A stretch of DNA of 64,000 bases from Chitinophagaceae bacterium (GCA_016719815.1 JADJYK010000004.1:124001-188000); one strand, 5' to 3'; numbered from the stretch's first letter, positions 1 to 9,910 are shown. Numbers and translations are program-made. Notes: generated by a model from the letters alone, not told the origin.

Positions 1-910
1 CTTTATCGGGTGATAAGATAATGCGGTGACGCAATACCGGTGTTACCACCGAAAGAATATCCTCCGGCGTTACAAAGTCCCTGCCCTGCATCGCTGCCAC
101 TGCCTTTGATGAATTCATGATGGCAAGCGATGCCCTTGGTGAGGCCCCCAGGTATATTGATTTATGATTGCGGGTATGCTGCACCAGTTTGGCAATAAAC
201 TGAAGCAGCTTTTCTTCAATTACCTGGTTTTTTATCTGCTGCCGAAGCGAAACGATCTGTTCGGCATCTAATGCATGATTTACCAGGGTAAGCGCTGTTG
301 TATTTCCCATGGCATGAAACTGCGACAGTATTTTCACCTCCTCCGCTTCTGTTGGGTATGGCACAATTATTTTAAAAAGAAAGCGGTCCAGCTGTGCCTC
401 CGGCAAACGGTATGTTCCTTCCTGCTCCACCGGGTTTTGCGTGGCCAGCACCATAAATGGCGACGCCATCGGGTATGTTTTGCCATCAACCGTAGCCTGC
501 CTTTCTTCCATTACTTCCAGCAGTGCTGATTGTGTTTTGGCCGGTGCCCTGTTAATTTCATCCACCAATACAATATTGCTGAACACAGGGCCTCTTTTGA
601 ATTCAAAAGTTGCCTCACGGGGATTAAACACCGGCGTACCCAGCACATCCGAAGGCATCAGATCGGGCGTAAACTGAATACGGGAGAATCCTGCATTCAC
701 ACTTTTTGCCACCAGCTTTGCCGTCATGGTTTTGGCCACACCCGGTACACCCTCAATCAGCACATGACCGTCGGCCAGCAATGCGGCAATAATCAGCCGC
801 ACCATTTCATCCTGCCCTACGATTATTTTTTTTATCTCGTTACGGATTGACAGTACCGCTTCACTAAGGGCTGACAGGTCGGTTCTTTGTTCAAATAATG
901 GTGTATCCAT
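1..910 (-). CDS. MoxR-family AAA+ ATPase (partial, 3' end beyond window)
   Basis: Read on the minus strand from the ATG at 908-910; the frame stays open to the window edge, giving about 303 residues and lacking only the C-terminal lid. Walker A is GVPGVAKT (residues 54-61) and Walker B is IVLVDEIN (113-120), followed by the MoxR sensor region ATQNPVEQEGTYRLPEAQ. MoxR ATPases are chaperone-like AAA+ proteins that usually work with DUF58/VWA partners. Here the gene starts 10 bp after the stop of the DUF4350 gene, so it is the distal gene of a minus-strand operon with DUF4350 and DUF4129 genes. A DUF58 gene would be expected just outside the window (family knowledge, not seen). Confidence 0.95.
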   Translation of the reverse strand, partial: MDTPLFEQRTDLSALSEAVLSIRNEIKKIIVGQDEMVRLIIAALLADGHVLIEGVPGVAKTMTAKLVAKSVNAGFSRIQFTPDLMPSDVLGTPVFNPREATFEFKRGPVFSNIVLVDEINRAPAKTQSALLEVMEERQATVDGKTYPMASPFMVLATQNPVEQEGTYRLPEAQLDRFLFKIIVPYPTEAEEVKILSQFHAMGNTTALTLVNHALDAEQIVSLRQQIKNQVIEEKLLQFIAKLVQHTRNHKSIYLGASPRASLAIMNSSKAVAAMQGRDFVTPEDILSVVTPVLRHRIILSPDK

Positions 911-920
911 TGTATTGCAT

Positions 921-2168
921 TTATGCTTTTGAATAAAAATTTTCTAACTGTGAATGAAATGCGGCCAGTTGGTTTTTCCCGGCCGGCTCCCCGGAATCAA
1001 GGAACAGGATAAAATCAACAAGCTGCTGAATCTCCCTTTCTTCCACTCCGGTTTTAAACTGTAACTGCTTTACAAATTTTTCATCAAGATTATTGGTAGG
1101 CAGTTTATACCGGCTGCGGATATGTTCAAGGAAATAAGCCGCCATTTTCCTGCACAGGTTTTTATGGTCGCCCTTATCATAATACAAACGGCCGATGGTC
1201 TTAACAAAATCAAGCGAATCATTCCTGGGAGATTTTACCACCGGAATATAGCGTTGTTTTCTCCTCATCTCCATCAGCACATACACTCCAAGCAAAGCCA
1301 GTAATACCCAGAATGCTGCACGGAATGGCTTGTCCCCATTACTGTTCTCCAGGTTCATCAGCACACGAAACCAGCCCTTCTTTTTATCCTTGTTTTCCTC
1401 CCTGCGTTTCTTGCTCAGGTAATATTCATCCCACACCACTTTCTTTACCCCGGGGTTAATAAGAGAAAATGCTTTTTCATAATACCCGATATTATCCTTA
1501 TGCAGTAAAAAGTAGTTGCTGAAAGCCAGCGGCTCAAGCTGAAGATATACATGCCCCTTGCCAGCAGCCAGGTGAATGAAATTGGCATGCCCTTTTTCAT
1601 CATAGCCCAGCACATCAGTTGTCGTTTTATTTATACTGGTAAAATAAGAACTGAAGGTAAGCCCCGGATAAGCATACAGGCTGCCGGCAGAAAAAGGCGG
1701 CTGGCCTAATTCAATCTGCATACTGTCCTGCAACTCACTCTCGGTGATGAACGACATATCGAAAGAACTGCTGTTGCACCCAAAGAACTCATCCGCCGCT
1801 GCTGATATATAACGGGCACTGATAAACACATCGTTTCCCTTTTCGGCAAATTTTACCAGCCGCTTCAGCTCATACTCATCAGCGCTGAATTTATCGCCAA
1901 TAAAAATAAAGGCCTGGTTAGGATCATAGGTGGACAGCGAATCCCAAAAACCGGGTTCCTGCCGGCTCACATATATACTGGCCCCGGGCAGCATATCGGG
2001 CAGGCTGTTAAACGCCACATAAGTACCATACGGAAGTTTATCCTGCCTGCGGAGTGTGATGCGCTGGTCCATCACCTTTTTATGGCTGTTGCCGCCACCG
2101 GTAAAAAGCAGGGCAGCAATGGCAGCCACCACCAGGAAAAGAATGAGATATGGAAGGTATTTTTTCAA
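921..2168 (-). CDS. DUF4350 domain membrane protein
   Basis: 415 residues. An N-terminal membrane helix (about residues 4-22) precedes a soluble domain of roughly 250 residues carrying the DUF4350 pattern (LPYGTYVAFNSLPDM, then FIFIGDKFSADEYELKRL), a second helix near 283-300 (FWVLLALLGVYVLMEM), and a basic cytoplasmic tail. DUF4350 proteins are typical neighbours of MoxR, DUF58 and DUF4129 genes in Bacteroidota; their biochemical role is unknown. The ATG at 2168 directly abuts the stop of the DUF4129 gene (ends 2169), indicating translational coupling. No frame damage is visible. Confidence 0.9.
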   Translation of the reverse strand: MKKYLPYLILFLVVAAIAALLFTGGGNSHKKVMDQRITLRRQDKLPYGTYVAFNSLPDMLPGASIYVSRQEPGFWDSLSTYDPNQAFIFIGDKFSADEYELKRLVKFAEKGNDVFISARYISAAADEFFGCNSSSFDMSFITESELQDSMQIELGQPPFSAGSLYAYPGLTFSSYFTSINKTTTDVLGYDEKGHANFIHLAAGKGHVYLQLEPLAFSNYFLLHKDNIGYYEKAFSLINPGVKKVVWDEYYLSKKRREENKDKKKGWFRVLMNLENSNGDKPFRAAFWVLLALLGVYVLMEMRRKQRYIPVVKSPRNDSLDFVKTIGRLYYDKGDHKNLCRKMAAYFLEHIRSRYKLPTNNLDEKFVKQLQFKTGVEEREIQQLVDFILFLDSGEPAGKNQLAAFHSQLENFYSKA

Positions 2169-3032
2169 TCAGATATGTAATTGGCGGCTAAGGTGTGTAA
2201 ACTCATTTTGGATAATCGTGTAGGCCGTATCGCTGACCTCAAACTTACCATACCAGCTATATTCATAGTTGCGGGTGATGGTAAAAAAGCCGTTGTAATA
2301 AGGCCGTGGCTGCAGCTCCGCCAGGTAATCGAAGTTTGTTTTGTCCTGCTTGTAAGTAATCACCCCTTTCTCTGTCATATTCTTGAGCAGGCGCAGGTAC
2401 TGCAGGCGGACAGCCAGCCGGTAATTACGGGCAGCAACTGCTTTGTCTATCTCTTTCTGGTAGTTGATGGCAAAAATATCTTCCGGCATCTCCTCCTCAT
2501 CTGCAACTGCTGTTTCCACCATTTTATCTTTACGCCGGAAAAAGCCCACGTTGCTGCTGGCCAGGTACCAGATGAGCACTGTAACAAAACCACCTACGGC
2601 AATAATCCACAACAGGGCCTGCAGCCACCCTGCATTCCCAACAGATTTATAGCTGCTTTCTTCTTCCGCTTTATCCGGTACAATCACTTTCCCGTCCTCA
2701 CCCTTCTGTCCTTTTATCACTTTGGGGGCATTGCTTTTTTTGATAGTACGGGCATTGGCATACCAGAAAGCCTCATCCTCTTTCATTTTATTCAGCGCAG
2801 ATGAAGGCATTTTTCGCTCCTGAACAGTAAAAGGCTGCCGTTCATCTTTGCTGTTGAACCAGGAAGAAGTGGTTTCTGACTCTCCGGTATTCTCATCAGC
2901 AACTACCCCTTCATCCCTATCGTATTCAACCGTATCTGTATTGTACTGCGCAACCGCACCAAGAGGGCATGCAGAAAGAAGCAGCAGTAAACCGCTAAAA
3001 AAGTAAAGAGATATTTTCCTGAAATATTTCAT
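2169..3032 (-). CDS. DUF4129 domain-containing membrane protein
   Basis: 287 residues. An N-terminal signal sequence ending near residue 29 (LLLLSACPLGAVAQ) is followed by a low-complexity acidic linker, one membrane helix at about 137-158 (LLWIIAVGGFVTVLIWYL) and a C-terminal domain with the DUF4129 signature: AVRLQYLRLLKNMTEKG, DKTNFDYL, then YEYSWYGKF. DUF4129 is a small helical domain often linked to MoxR operons and, in other phyla, to transglutaminase proteins. The gene lies between the SpoIIM-like gene (51 bp upstream) and DUF4350 (abutting). Function is unassigned; family membership is firm. Confidence 0.88.
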   Translation of the reverse strand: MKYFRKISLYFFSGLLLLLSACPLGAVAQYNTDTVEYDRDEGVVADENTGESETTSSWFNSKDERQPFTVQERKMPSSALNKMKEDEAFWYANARTIKKSNAPKVIKGQKGEDGKVIVPDKAEEESSYKSVGNAGWLQALLWIIAVGGFVTVLIWYLASSNVGFFRRKDKMVETAVADEEEMPEDIFAINYQKEIDKAVAARNYRLAVRLQYLRLLKNMTEKGVITYKQDKTNFDYLAELQPRPYYNGFFTITRNYEYSWYGKFEVSDTAYTIIQNEFTHLSRQLHI

Positions 3033-3082
3033 ACTGTCAAACTAAAAAAACTTCCTCATTCCGACTTCCGACCTCCGTCCCC

Positions 3083-4048
3083 CTACTCCTCTTCCTCCAT
3101 TACAAAATGCGCTGCCCTTCGTCCCAGCACAACCGGCCACACCACAAAATACCAGATAACAAAAAACACGGAGAGAATAAATATGACCGTTGTAAGCCAG
3201 GAAATATCATTGTATAATCTTGTAATGAACCCTTCAAAAAAAGCAGCCAATGCAAATACAGGTAACAGGCCGATAATAATCTTGGTACCGTCTTTTGCCC
3301 CCTGCTTAAAGGCATCAAGTCTTTTTATGGTACCCGGAAACAACACACTCTTGCCCATGATAAGACCTGCTGCACCGGCCAGTACAATGGCTGTTATTTC
3401 CAGGGTGCCGTGCACAAACACCACCAGCCAGAAATCAATGCCCAGTCCCCGGCCGGCAAAGAACTGGTCAAATATTCCAACCATCACCCCCGTCTTGGCC
3501 AGGTCAATCATACAGGGTATGCCCAATGCCAGCCCCGATGCAAACATGCGGAGTGATACTGCAATATTGTTAATCATTATTCCCAGCCACATAAACAGGG
3601 GATTGCCCTGTTCATACACACCAAAGGGATTTCCGTTTTTTGATATTGTCCTGCGTCATATCTACATAGCTGTCGCCAAAAAACTGCGGGCCACCTCTTC
3701 ATCCTGGCGGGATGTAAAAGAAGCCAATGGTAAAAAAAACAGCAAAAATAAAAGAGTGAACAGGATAACTGTATGTGCCTGCGGATCGTAAGGCACATCA
3801 TACTTCCAGAATTTGGCCAGCTTATTCGATTCTTCTTTTTTATTGCGGTAAATATCAAGATAGGTTTTGGAGGCCTGTGTGTTGATATAGCTGGTTACCT
3901 TTCCGGCCGGGTAAAAAGTTTTGGCATACGCCAGGTCATCCACCAGCTGAATAAAATCAGCTGCCATTTCATCCGGGTCGGATGATGGCATTTGCTGGAT
4001 ACGGAGCCAGCGGTCTTTATTCTTCTTGATAAAAAGGGCCTCTCTCAA
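3083..4048 (-). CDS. Stage II sporulation protein M (SpoIIM)-like membrane protein, frameshifted
   Basis: The N-terminal part (4048 to about 3680) begins MREALFIKKNKDRW and holds the first membrane helix. The C-terminal part (3619 to 3083) holds several helices and the SpoIIM signature FVHGTLEITAIVLAGAAG. The two parts share a frame but are separated by a compensating pair of indels: one base short in the T run at about 3677-3682 and one extra in the run at about 3634-3639. Correcting both restores a bridge (GDSYVDMTQDNIKNGNPFGV) and a protein of about 321 residues, the family's normal length. SpoIIM homologues in Bacteroidota sit opposite an RDD gene, as here, and have no sporulation role. 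The damage looks like sequencing error. Confidence 0.85.
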
Positions 4049-4141
4049 AACAAAAACTTTGCGTTGTAAAATACTGCTTTTTATAGAAGTAATTATTACT
4101 TTTTATAAAACAAAAACTAACTAACTTCCCCATTATTCTTC

Positions 4142-4956
4142 ATGGCAGTAATAAAAGTACCTACCAATTTCAACATAGATGTGGAATTCGAAATCCTGAA
4201 TTCTACCGCAGGTTGCTGGCCTTGATACTCGACTGGCTGGTGCTGATTTTCTATTTCAAGATCGCCGGCGAAATCTTTAAGTCATTTATCGAGTCGGGCA
4301 GTATCTGGGATGGCGATCACCTGTCTGATGTAAACTGGGTAGCCCTTATTCTCTTTTATATGCCGCCGCTTGTTTATCATGCACTGCTCGAAATAACCAT
4401 GAACGGGCAAACCATCGGAAAGAAAATAATGGGCATACAGGTCATAAATGAAACGGGCGGCAAGGCCAGCATCAGCCAGTTACTGATTAGATGGCTGCTC
4501 AGGGAAATATGGTTTTTAATCATCCTCATTATCGGTCTATCCTACGAATCATCAGGCAATAAAATTGAATCGGCACTGCTGCTGCTGATTGTAGTGGGCT
4601 ATTTTGTTACCGACCTGGTGCTGGTTGTTTCCTCCAAAAAAGGGCAGCGCATTGGCGACCTGCTGGCCAAAACTATTTTGATACGGGTAAATACAAAGAG
4701 TGATATTGAAGACACCGTTTTCCAGGAGGTGGCCGACAGTTATGTGCCTTCCTATCCGCAGATAATGCGGCTGAGCGACCGGGATATTAATGCCATTAAG
4801 GGCATCCTGGAAACAGCCCGTAAAAAAGGCGATTATGCAATGGCCGAAAATGCAGCGCTTAAAATAAAATCACACCTCGCTATTATAAGTCCCATGGACC
4901 CGTTCGACTTCCTTGATGTGCTGCTGAAAGACTACAATTACCTGTCGGTAAAATAA
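4142..4956 (+). CDS. RDD family membrane protein, frameshift near the N-terminus
   Basis: The natural start is the ATG at 4142 (MAVIKVPTNFNIDVEFEI). One base appears lost near 4195, after which the frame continues as FYRRLLALILDWLVLIFYF to 4956, for about 271 residues in all. The Arg-x-x-x-Asp pattern of the first helix and the GQTIGKKIMGIQVI and RIGDLLAKTILI segments are typical RDD features. RDD proteins are three- to four-helix membrane proteins of mostly unknown function, some being Na+/H+ antiporters. The gene is divergent from the SpoIIM/DUF4129/DUF4350/MoxR operon, the standard Bacteroidota arrangement, so a shared membrane role is likely (inference). Confidence 0.85.
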
Positions 4957-4958
4957 TA

Positions 4959-5200
4959 AGGAGGCTGTCTCAAAAGTACCAATCATTGTCATATTGAGCT
5001 ATGCCGAAATATAACAATGATTGGTAAATACATTTGTTTGTATGCATATTGTCCCGCTTAAAGCGGGATCAATGTGACAAATTTGTTTGCATTTTAACCA
5101 GCCCCGGCATTACGTTTCAATACGGTATTCGTTACAAAATTCCGCTATTCCTGTTTGATGCCGTAACGAAGAATTTTCATTTTTGATGTGCCACTGAAAG
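4959..5200. repeat. Non-coding repeat-like block with inverted repeats
   Basis: The block begins with GGAGGCTGTCTCAAAAGT, which resembles terminal repeats of several IS families. It contains a 12-bp perfect inverted repeat (4978-4989 with 5014-5025, ACCAATCATTGT) and a 15-bp palindrome CCCGCTTAAAGCGGG at 5053-5067. No open frame of interest is present. The first inverted repeat could act as a terminator for the RDD gene, but no T tract follows. The sequence looks like a decayed MITE or interspersed repeat; no second copy was seen in the window. Confidence 0.4.
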
Positions 5201-5214
5201 AGGATAAAAAGACA

Positions 5215-5667
5215 TCAGCTTCCCGAACCAATACTCACCAATACACCCAACAAATAAAAAGCAAGGACAATTATGGTAAGTATGCCTACAAACTTAAACA
5301 TTGATTTCAGGTTTTGAAAAGCAGCAGTCAGGTTTTCCTGGTTTTCTGCTGCAAGGGCTGTCTTCATTTGAACGGAGAACCTGTACAGGAAAAGACAGGG
5401 AAAAAAATACAATAAAGCTCCCAGTATCATCCCGATCAGCATTCCTATCCGCATGCCCGACATTTCTGCACTGCTGCTGTAATAGGGATACAGTTCTCTT
5501 TCCATTTCCCCGCTGGCTGTGGCAAAATAAATACCCACAATAACCATCAGGCCGCAAAGCACAAATCCCACTATTGATAAAAACTTAGCCCATTTTGCTG
5601 TTTCCGTTAAGAAACCTTTTGATTGTGCATCCAGGTTTAATCCAAACAAGTTCTCATTCTGTTCCAT
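5215..5667 (-). CDS. DUF5362-like small membrane protein
   Basis: 150 residues with three or four predicted membrane helices: about 27-50 (FLSIVGFVLCGLMVIVGIYF), 72-97 (GMLIGMILGALLYFFPCLFLYRF) and 126-147 (FVGILTIIVLAFYLLGVLV). Between the last two lies a soluble segment AAENQENLTAAFQNLKSMFKF. This layout matches Bacteroidota proteins annotated DUF5362, whose function is unknown. The frame is intact and the ATG at 5667 lies in an A/T-rich upstream region. It stands alone between two repeat-rich intergenic stretches. The assignment is from remembered family pattern. Confidence 0.65.
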   Translation of the reverse strand: MEQNENLFGLNLDAQSKGFLTETAKWAKFLSIVGFVLCGLMVIVGIYFATASGEMERELYPYYSSSAEMSGMRIGMLIGMILGALLYFFPCLFLYRFSVQMKTALAAENQENLTAAFQNLKSMFKFVGILTIIVLAFYLLGVLVSIGSGS

Positions 5668-5739
5668 GATAAATTAAATTTTGGTGTAAGATAAAAATAA
5701 GGAAAACTTCAGTTAGTAACTTTCTGTTATCCCTTTGCC

Positions 5740-5890
5740 GGAATTACTGATGACAGTTCAACCCCGGAGGGGTTAGCTGATTATAATAAATGAAACCATA
5801 TTTCTTAAGACTCCGTCGGAGTCGCCTTACTTTGATAGAAAGGAGGCTCGTACCGGAGCGTAACGTACTGACACTGCCCCTTGGGGATTA
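5740..5890. repeat. Cluster of short palindromes (REP-like)
   Basis: Within the gene-free stretch 5668-6177 there are three compact palindromes: AACCCCGGAGGGGTT (5760-5774), GACTCCGTCGGAGTC (5809-5823) and CCCCTTGGGG (5877-5886). Their spacing (about 35 to 55 bp between centres) and perfect arms suggest a repeat unit of the kind dispersed in Bacteroidota genomes. They are not followed by T tracts, so they are not ordinary terminators. Confidence 0.45.
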
Positions 5891-5949
5891 TCTATCCGAA
5901 AAATAAACCTTTGCTATAAAAACACAACCTTTGAGTGTAAGTGAGTTTT

Positions 5950-6135
5950 TTACATCTTTAACCAACCCTCAAACTCATGCAGCTTATCTTTTACAACCTC
6001 CACTTTATGAGGAAAGCCTTTCAGCTTTACAAAAGGTCTTTTATAATACTCTACGTACTTTCTCACAATTATTTGTTCTTTGCTGTTGGAAATAAAGAAG
6101 CCAATATCATTCTCATTTAATAATACATAAATATC
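5950..6135 (-). pseudogene. Remnant of a small gene, no start codon
   Basis: An open frame of 61 codons on the minus strand ends with TAA at 5950-5952 and is closed upstream by an in-frame TAA at 6136-6138, with no ATG. The text reads like real protein (FFISNSKEQIIVRKYVEYY, ending HEFEGWLKM), with sensible hydrophobic spacing and Bacteroidota-like codon use. I do not recognise the family. It is probably the 3' end of a decayed gene next to the palindrome cluster. Confidence 0.35.
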
Positions 6136-6177
6136 TTACTTTGCAACGTTGCCAGTTATGTGTTTAACAATACCCTG

Positions 6178-7688
6178 CTATTTTTTTATTGGCGCTTTAA
6201 ATGTACCGTTGGGTTGTATGGCCACCAGTGCTGCCGGCTTATCGCCATCCATTTCAAATTTGATGCTGTGCCCCGCCCGCCCTTTTAATGAAAATACATG
6301 GAGTGATAAAGGAACCAATTCATAATCACCCTGTCCCGGTGCAGATACCCAAGGGCATCTCCTTTCAACAGTACAGTGGCCGTAAGCGGAAAGGCTTCAA
6401 ATGTATAGTCACCTGCATATTTTTCGAGGTCCTTTACAGTAATAGTGAAAGTTGATTTACCCAGCAGCATGTCCAGTTTTTGCCGGGTTTCTTCATTGCT
6501 GGTAATGGCAAGGGCTTTTTTAAAATGGGTAATGGCGGCGGCCGTGTCTTTCCGGGCAAGCAATAAGTCGCCATACGAATCGTAGGTGTTACCGCTTTGG
6601 GGATGGTTAGCGATATTCATTTCAAACAGCGCTGCTGCTTTTTCATATTGTTTTTGAGAAAGTGCTTCGTACCCAAGGCTGTTTATCATCATCTCTGGCG
6701 GAGCCACTTTATACCCCATTTCTTTAGAAACGACAGCATAATGTGTTGTCATTTTCTGCACCAAGCCGGTACCGGGCTCATAAAGTCGGATAGGGAAAGT
6801 TTTAAACGATACCAGCTGAAAATAAAACGCAGCCCGTCATATTCGCTGATCAGCGGAACAGAGCTATGGTCATCATCTGCATAATATTTGCTGGCATATT
6901 GTAACCCGTTTTGCGGGTTGGCTTTAATGAATTTATCCAACGCAAAAATGGAACGGATATGTCTTGTTTCTGCAGAAGTATCTTTTTTCATTTTTTCCAC
7001 TGTCATCCCTTCCGCCATTGTATTGGCAATGCCGACAAATAAACGGGTGCCGGTATACTTTTGGGAGGCAAGTTTCTTATGTGTGGCCCGTAAAAAATTT
7101 TCTTTATCGTACCACATACTCGGGTCAATGGCAATATAAGCGTTAAACATCCGGGTATAATTGGTAATGATGTTCATCACAGTGAGACCGCCAAAGGAAT
7201 GGCCGATAAGCAGCCGGAAGGGTTGAGTGGGATAGAGTGAATCGATATGCGGTATCAGTTCCTTTTCCCAGGAAGGTGGCGAACTGGCCCCCCGCCGGTA
7301 GATTTTGAGGAATTAGTGTCCATCATCGGGGATCACTGATAATTCTCGTGGGTGTCAGGTCTCTCGTCCTGTCTGTATTGGGAATACCCACCACAATCAT
7401 TTCGGGAACCACTGTATTGCCATTTACCTGGCTTAATTGCTGTATCATTCCTGCCACCGACTCGAAATGGCCATCGCCATCGAGCAGGTAAACAACAGGG
7501 TAACGCTGACCGGCATTTTGCTGCATACCGGCTTTCATATGGGGAACATATACCCAAACCTTTCTTTGTTCATTCAGTACACCGGAATAAACGCTGTCAA
7601 TTTTACCAATAATAATCTTATCACTGGTTTGTCCTTTACCGGTTGCGGTGATGATTACAGCCAACAGGAGCAGTACTAATTTTCTCAT
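6178..7688 (-). pseudogene. Secreted alpha/beta-hydrolase esterase (putative esterase family), multiply frameshifted
   Basis: The N-terminus (7688, MRKLVLLLLAVIITATGKGQ) is a signal peptide, followed by the esterase core VVYLLDGDGHFESVAG and VVGIPNTDRTRDLTPT. After frame breaks near 7290-7345 the frame resumes with ELIPHIDSLYP and the nucleophile elbow GHSFGG. The next piece (7180-6749) holds YIAIDPSMWYD. After another break near 6770 comes a TPR-like helical tail (EALSQKQYEKAAALFEMN). A final break near 6295 leads to an ending KAPIKK at 6178. Corrected length is about 503 residues. At least four indels make this either a pseudogene or badly sequenced DNA. Related proteins are secreted carboxylesterases of the IroE/Fes-like fold. 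Confidence 0.7.
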
Positions 7689-7821
7689 GTCTGAAATTAA
7701 TATGATTACGATTAAAACGATGAAATTAAGTAAAACCTCCTTTGCAAACGAGTGTACGGCAAAGGCCCCTTCGTATTGTCATGCTTTTTCCCCTTATCTC
7801 CGTACCGCCTTTTTTTTTACC

Positions 7822-8163
7822 TCAACCTCTTGTTGCTAATATATCAATAATGTAGCAGCCTTCGTTGATTGGATGAGGCCGTAAATCATGACCTCCTTTT
7901 TTGGGTCTCAAGGGTACATCACCATCAACAGGATGATAGTCATCATCATTAAACCAATCTGCTGAGTCAAGTGGTTTAATAAAAGGAAGGCCGGGGGCCA
8001 CAACAAGCAAACTAATGTGTTTGATCCGCAATTTCTGATCCGGCCCTATATCAATTTTGACCTGTAATTGTGAATTTCTGAGACTTCCATATAATTGGGA
8101 TGTGCCTGTTGGCATTGGTAAGCAGTGTCTACAGCAGGCAGATAAACAGCAGGTGTAATTCAT
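7822..8163 (-). CDS. Hypothetical protein, unrecognised
   Basis: An open frame of 113 residues between the broken esterase and proS. The N-terminus is unusual and Cys-rich (TCCLSACCRHCLP). From about residue 25 the text becomes ordinary (LQVKIDIGPDQKLRIKHI) and then contains an acidic stretch DWFNDDDYHPVDGD that could bind a divalent metal. It may be the surviving part of a larger gene whose upstream frame is lost; no ATG-proximal signal peptide or ribosome-binding site supports the start. I cannot name a family. Confidence 0.35.
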   Translation of the reverse strand: MNYTCCLSACCRHCLPMPTGTSQLYGSLRNSQLQVKIDIGPDQKLRIKHISLLVVAPGLPFIKPLDSADWFNDDDYHPVDGDVPLRPKKGGHDLRPHPINEGCYIIDILATRG

Positions 8164-8368
8164 CAGAGTGTTTTAAGTTCTGAAAATATGTATTACTATT
8201 ATTAACCTGTTGGGTGAATTGAAAAATTGCGGTCACCTCGTAATTGGGTACGGCAGAATAGTACATTCATACTATTCCGCAACAAAAGCCGTCTGCCTTG
8301 CCGGACAAGCGGGGTAACATTTAATGAAATACCGTGGCTGTCTAAAGCAAATAAATTACTCCGTTTAA

Positions 8369-9847
8369 TCAATACGCCCTGGCAAACAACACCCTTTGTA
8401 CCGATGGTTTACCAGAAAGAATACACTTGCCGTCTTCCATTGGATTGTTCACCGGTATGCAGCGGATAGTGGCTTTGGTTTTTTCTTTTATCTCTTCTTC
8501 TGTTTCAGCCGTACCATCCCAATGGGCTGATACGAAACCGCCTTTTTCATCGAGCAACTGCACAAACTCATCCCATGTGTCTGCCTTTCTTATATTTTCA
8601 TCCCTGAACACTTTGGCTTTGTTGAACAGGTTCTGCTGTATTTCATCCAGCAGGTTTTTTACATGAGCCGCTATACCATCCAGTGATACAGATGATTTTT
8701 CTTTTGTATCCCGGCGGGCCACTTCCACCATGTTGTTTTCCATATCCCTCGCCCCTATTGCCAGTCTTACGGGTACCCCTTTCATTTCATATTCGGCAAA
8801 TTTCCAGCCCGGGCGGGAGTTGTCGCTGTCATCATACTTCACCCTTATGCCCAGTGCTTTCAGTTCTTTAACGATCTCATTCACCCTGGCAGAAATAACA
8901 GCCTTTTGCTCCTCGCCTTTGTAGATAGGCACAATTACCACCTGCAGCGGCGCAATCCGTGGTGGCAGTATCAGTCCCTGGTCATCACTGTGCGCCATTA
9001 CCAGTGCGCCAATCAATCTCGTACTTACGCCCCAGCTTGTGGCCCAAACGTATTCCAGTTTGTTTTCCTTATCGCTGAATTTTACATCAAAGGCTTTGGC
9101 AAAATTTTGTCCGAGGAAGTGTGAGGTGCCGGCCTGCAGCGCTTTTCCATCCTGCATCAGTGCTTCGATGCAGTAAGTATCCACGGCGCCGGCAAAGCGT
9201 TCACTTTCTGATTTCACCCCCCTGATTACCGGCAATGCCATCCAGTTCTCTGCAAAGTCGGCATATACATCCAGCATCTTTACTGCTTCCTCCACAGCTT
9301 CTTCTTTGGTGGCATGGGCGGTGTGGCCTTCCTGCCATAAGAACTCTGCCGTACGCAGAAACAGGCGGGTACGCATTTCCCAGCGTACCACATTGGCCCA
9401 CTGGTTAACGAGGATGGGCAAATCCCGGTAGGACTGAATCCAGTTCTTATACGTATTCCAGATGATGGCTTCGCTGGTAGGCCGGATAATTAATTCTTCC
9501 TCCAGTTTTGCCTCCGGATCAACAATCAGTTTGCCTTTATGATCAGGATCGGTCTTCAGGCGATAATGTGTTACGATAGCACACTCCTTGGCAAAGCCTT
9601 CTGCATTCTTTTCTTCAGCTTCAAACAGGCTCTTGGGAACAAACAGCGGGAAGTAGGCATTTACATGCCCGGTGTCTTTAAACATTTTGTCCAGTGCTGC
9701 CTGCATATTTTCCCAAAGGGCATAACCATACGGCTTGATGACCATACAGCCACGAACGGCCGAATAATCAGCCAGTTCGCCTTTCAATACTAAATCATTA
9801 TACCACTGCGAATAATCTGTTGCCCTTGATGTGATTTCTTTGCTCAT
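8369..9847 (-). CDS. proS: Prolyl-tRNA synthetase (archaeal/eukaryotic-type, type 3)
   Basis: 492 residues, the usual length of the short ProRS form that lacks the bacterial insertion domain. It charges tRNA-Pro with proline in the cytoplasm. Visible class II motifs include motif 2 (VVRWEMRTRLFLRTAEFL), the preceding IIRPTSEAIIWNTY, and the HSDDQGLILPP region of motif 3. The anticodon-binding domain follows (VVIVPIYKGEEQ) and the zinc-binding-like C-terminal domain ends in RVLFARAY. The frame is intact across the whole gene, in contrast to its neighbours on both sides. ATG at 9847. Confidence 0.97.
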   Translation of the reverse strand: MSKEITSRATDYSQWYNDLVLKGELADYSAVRGCMVIKPYGYALWENMQAALDKMFKDTGHVNAYFPLFVPKSLFEAEEKNAEGFAKECAIVTHYRLKTDPDHKGKLIVDPEAKLEEELIIRPTSEAIIWNTYKNWIQSYRDLPILVNQWANVVRWEMRTRLFLRTAEFLWQEGHTAHATKEEAVEEAVKMLDVYADFAENWMALPVIRGVKSESERFAGAVDTYCIEALMQDGKALQAGTSHFLGQNFAKAFDVKFSDKENKLEYVWATSWGVSTRLIGALVMAHSDDQGLILPPRIAPLQVVIVPIYKGEEQKAVISARVNEIVKELKALGIRVKYDDSDNSRPGWKFAEYEMKGVPVRLAIGARDMENNMVEVARRDTKEKSSVSLDGIAAHVKNLLDEIQQNLFNKAKVFRDENIRKADTWDEFVQLLDEKGGFVSAHWDGTAETEEEIKEKTKATIRCIPVNNPMEDGKCILSGKPSVQRVLFARAY

Positions 9848-9910
9848 ATTTCTGGTTACTTGTTACTGGTTGCTGGTTTGGTTCACTCATCATCTTTGTA
9901 CCATTTTCTT

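Noticed and set aside
2181..2804. Plus-strand open frame of 207 codons over the DUF4129 gene
   Set aside because: Antisense shadow of a well-defined gene; composition is not protein-like and no ribosome-binding site is present.
3183..3791. Plus-strand open frame of 202 codons over the SpoIIM-like gene
   Set aside because: Antisense of a clear membrane protein family; no family resemblance.
8251..8280. GAATAGT / ACTATTC hairpin downstream of proS as a terminator
   Set aside because: No T tract follows on the minus strand, and the stem is A/T-rich; left unassigned.
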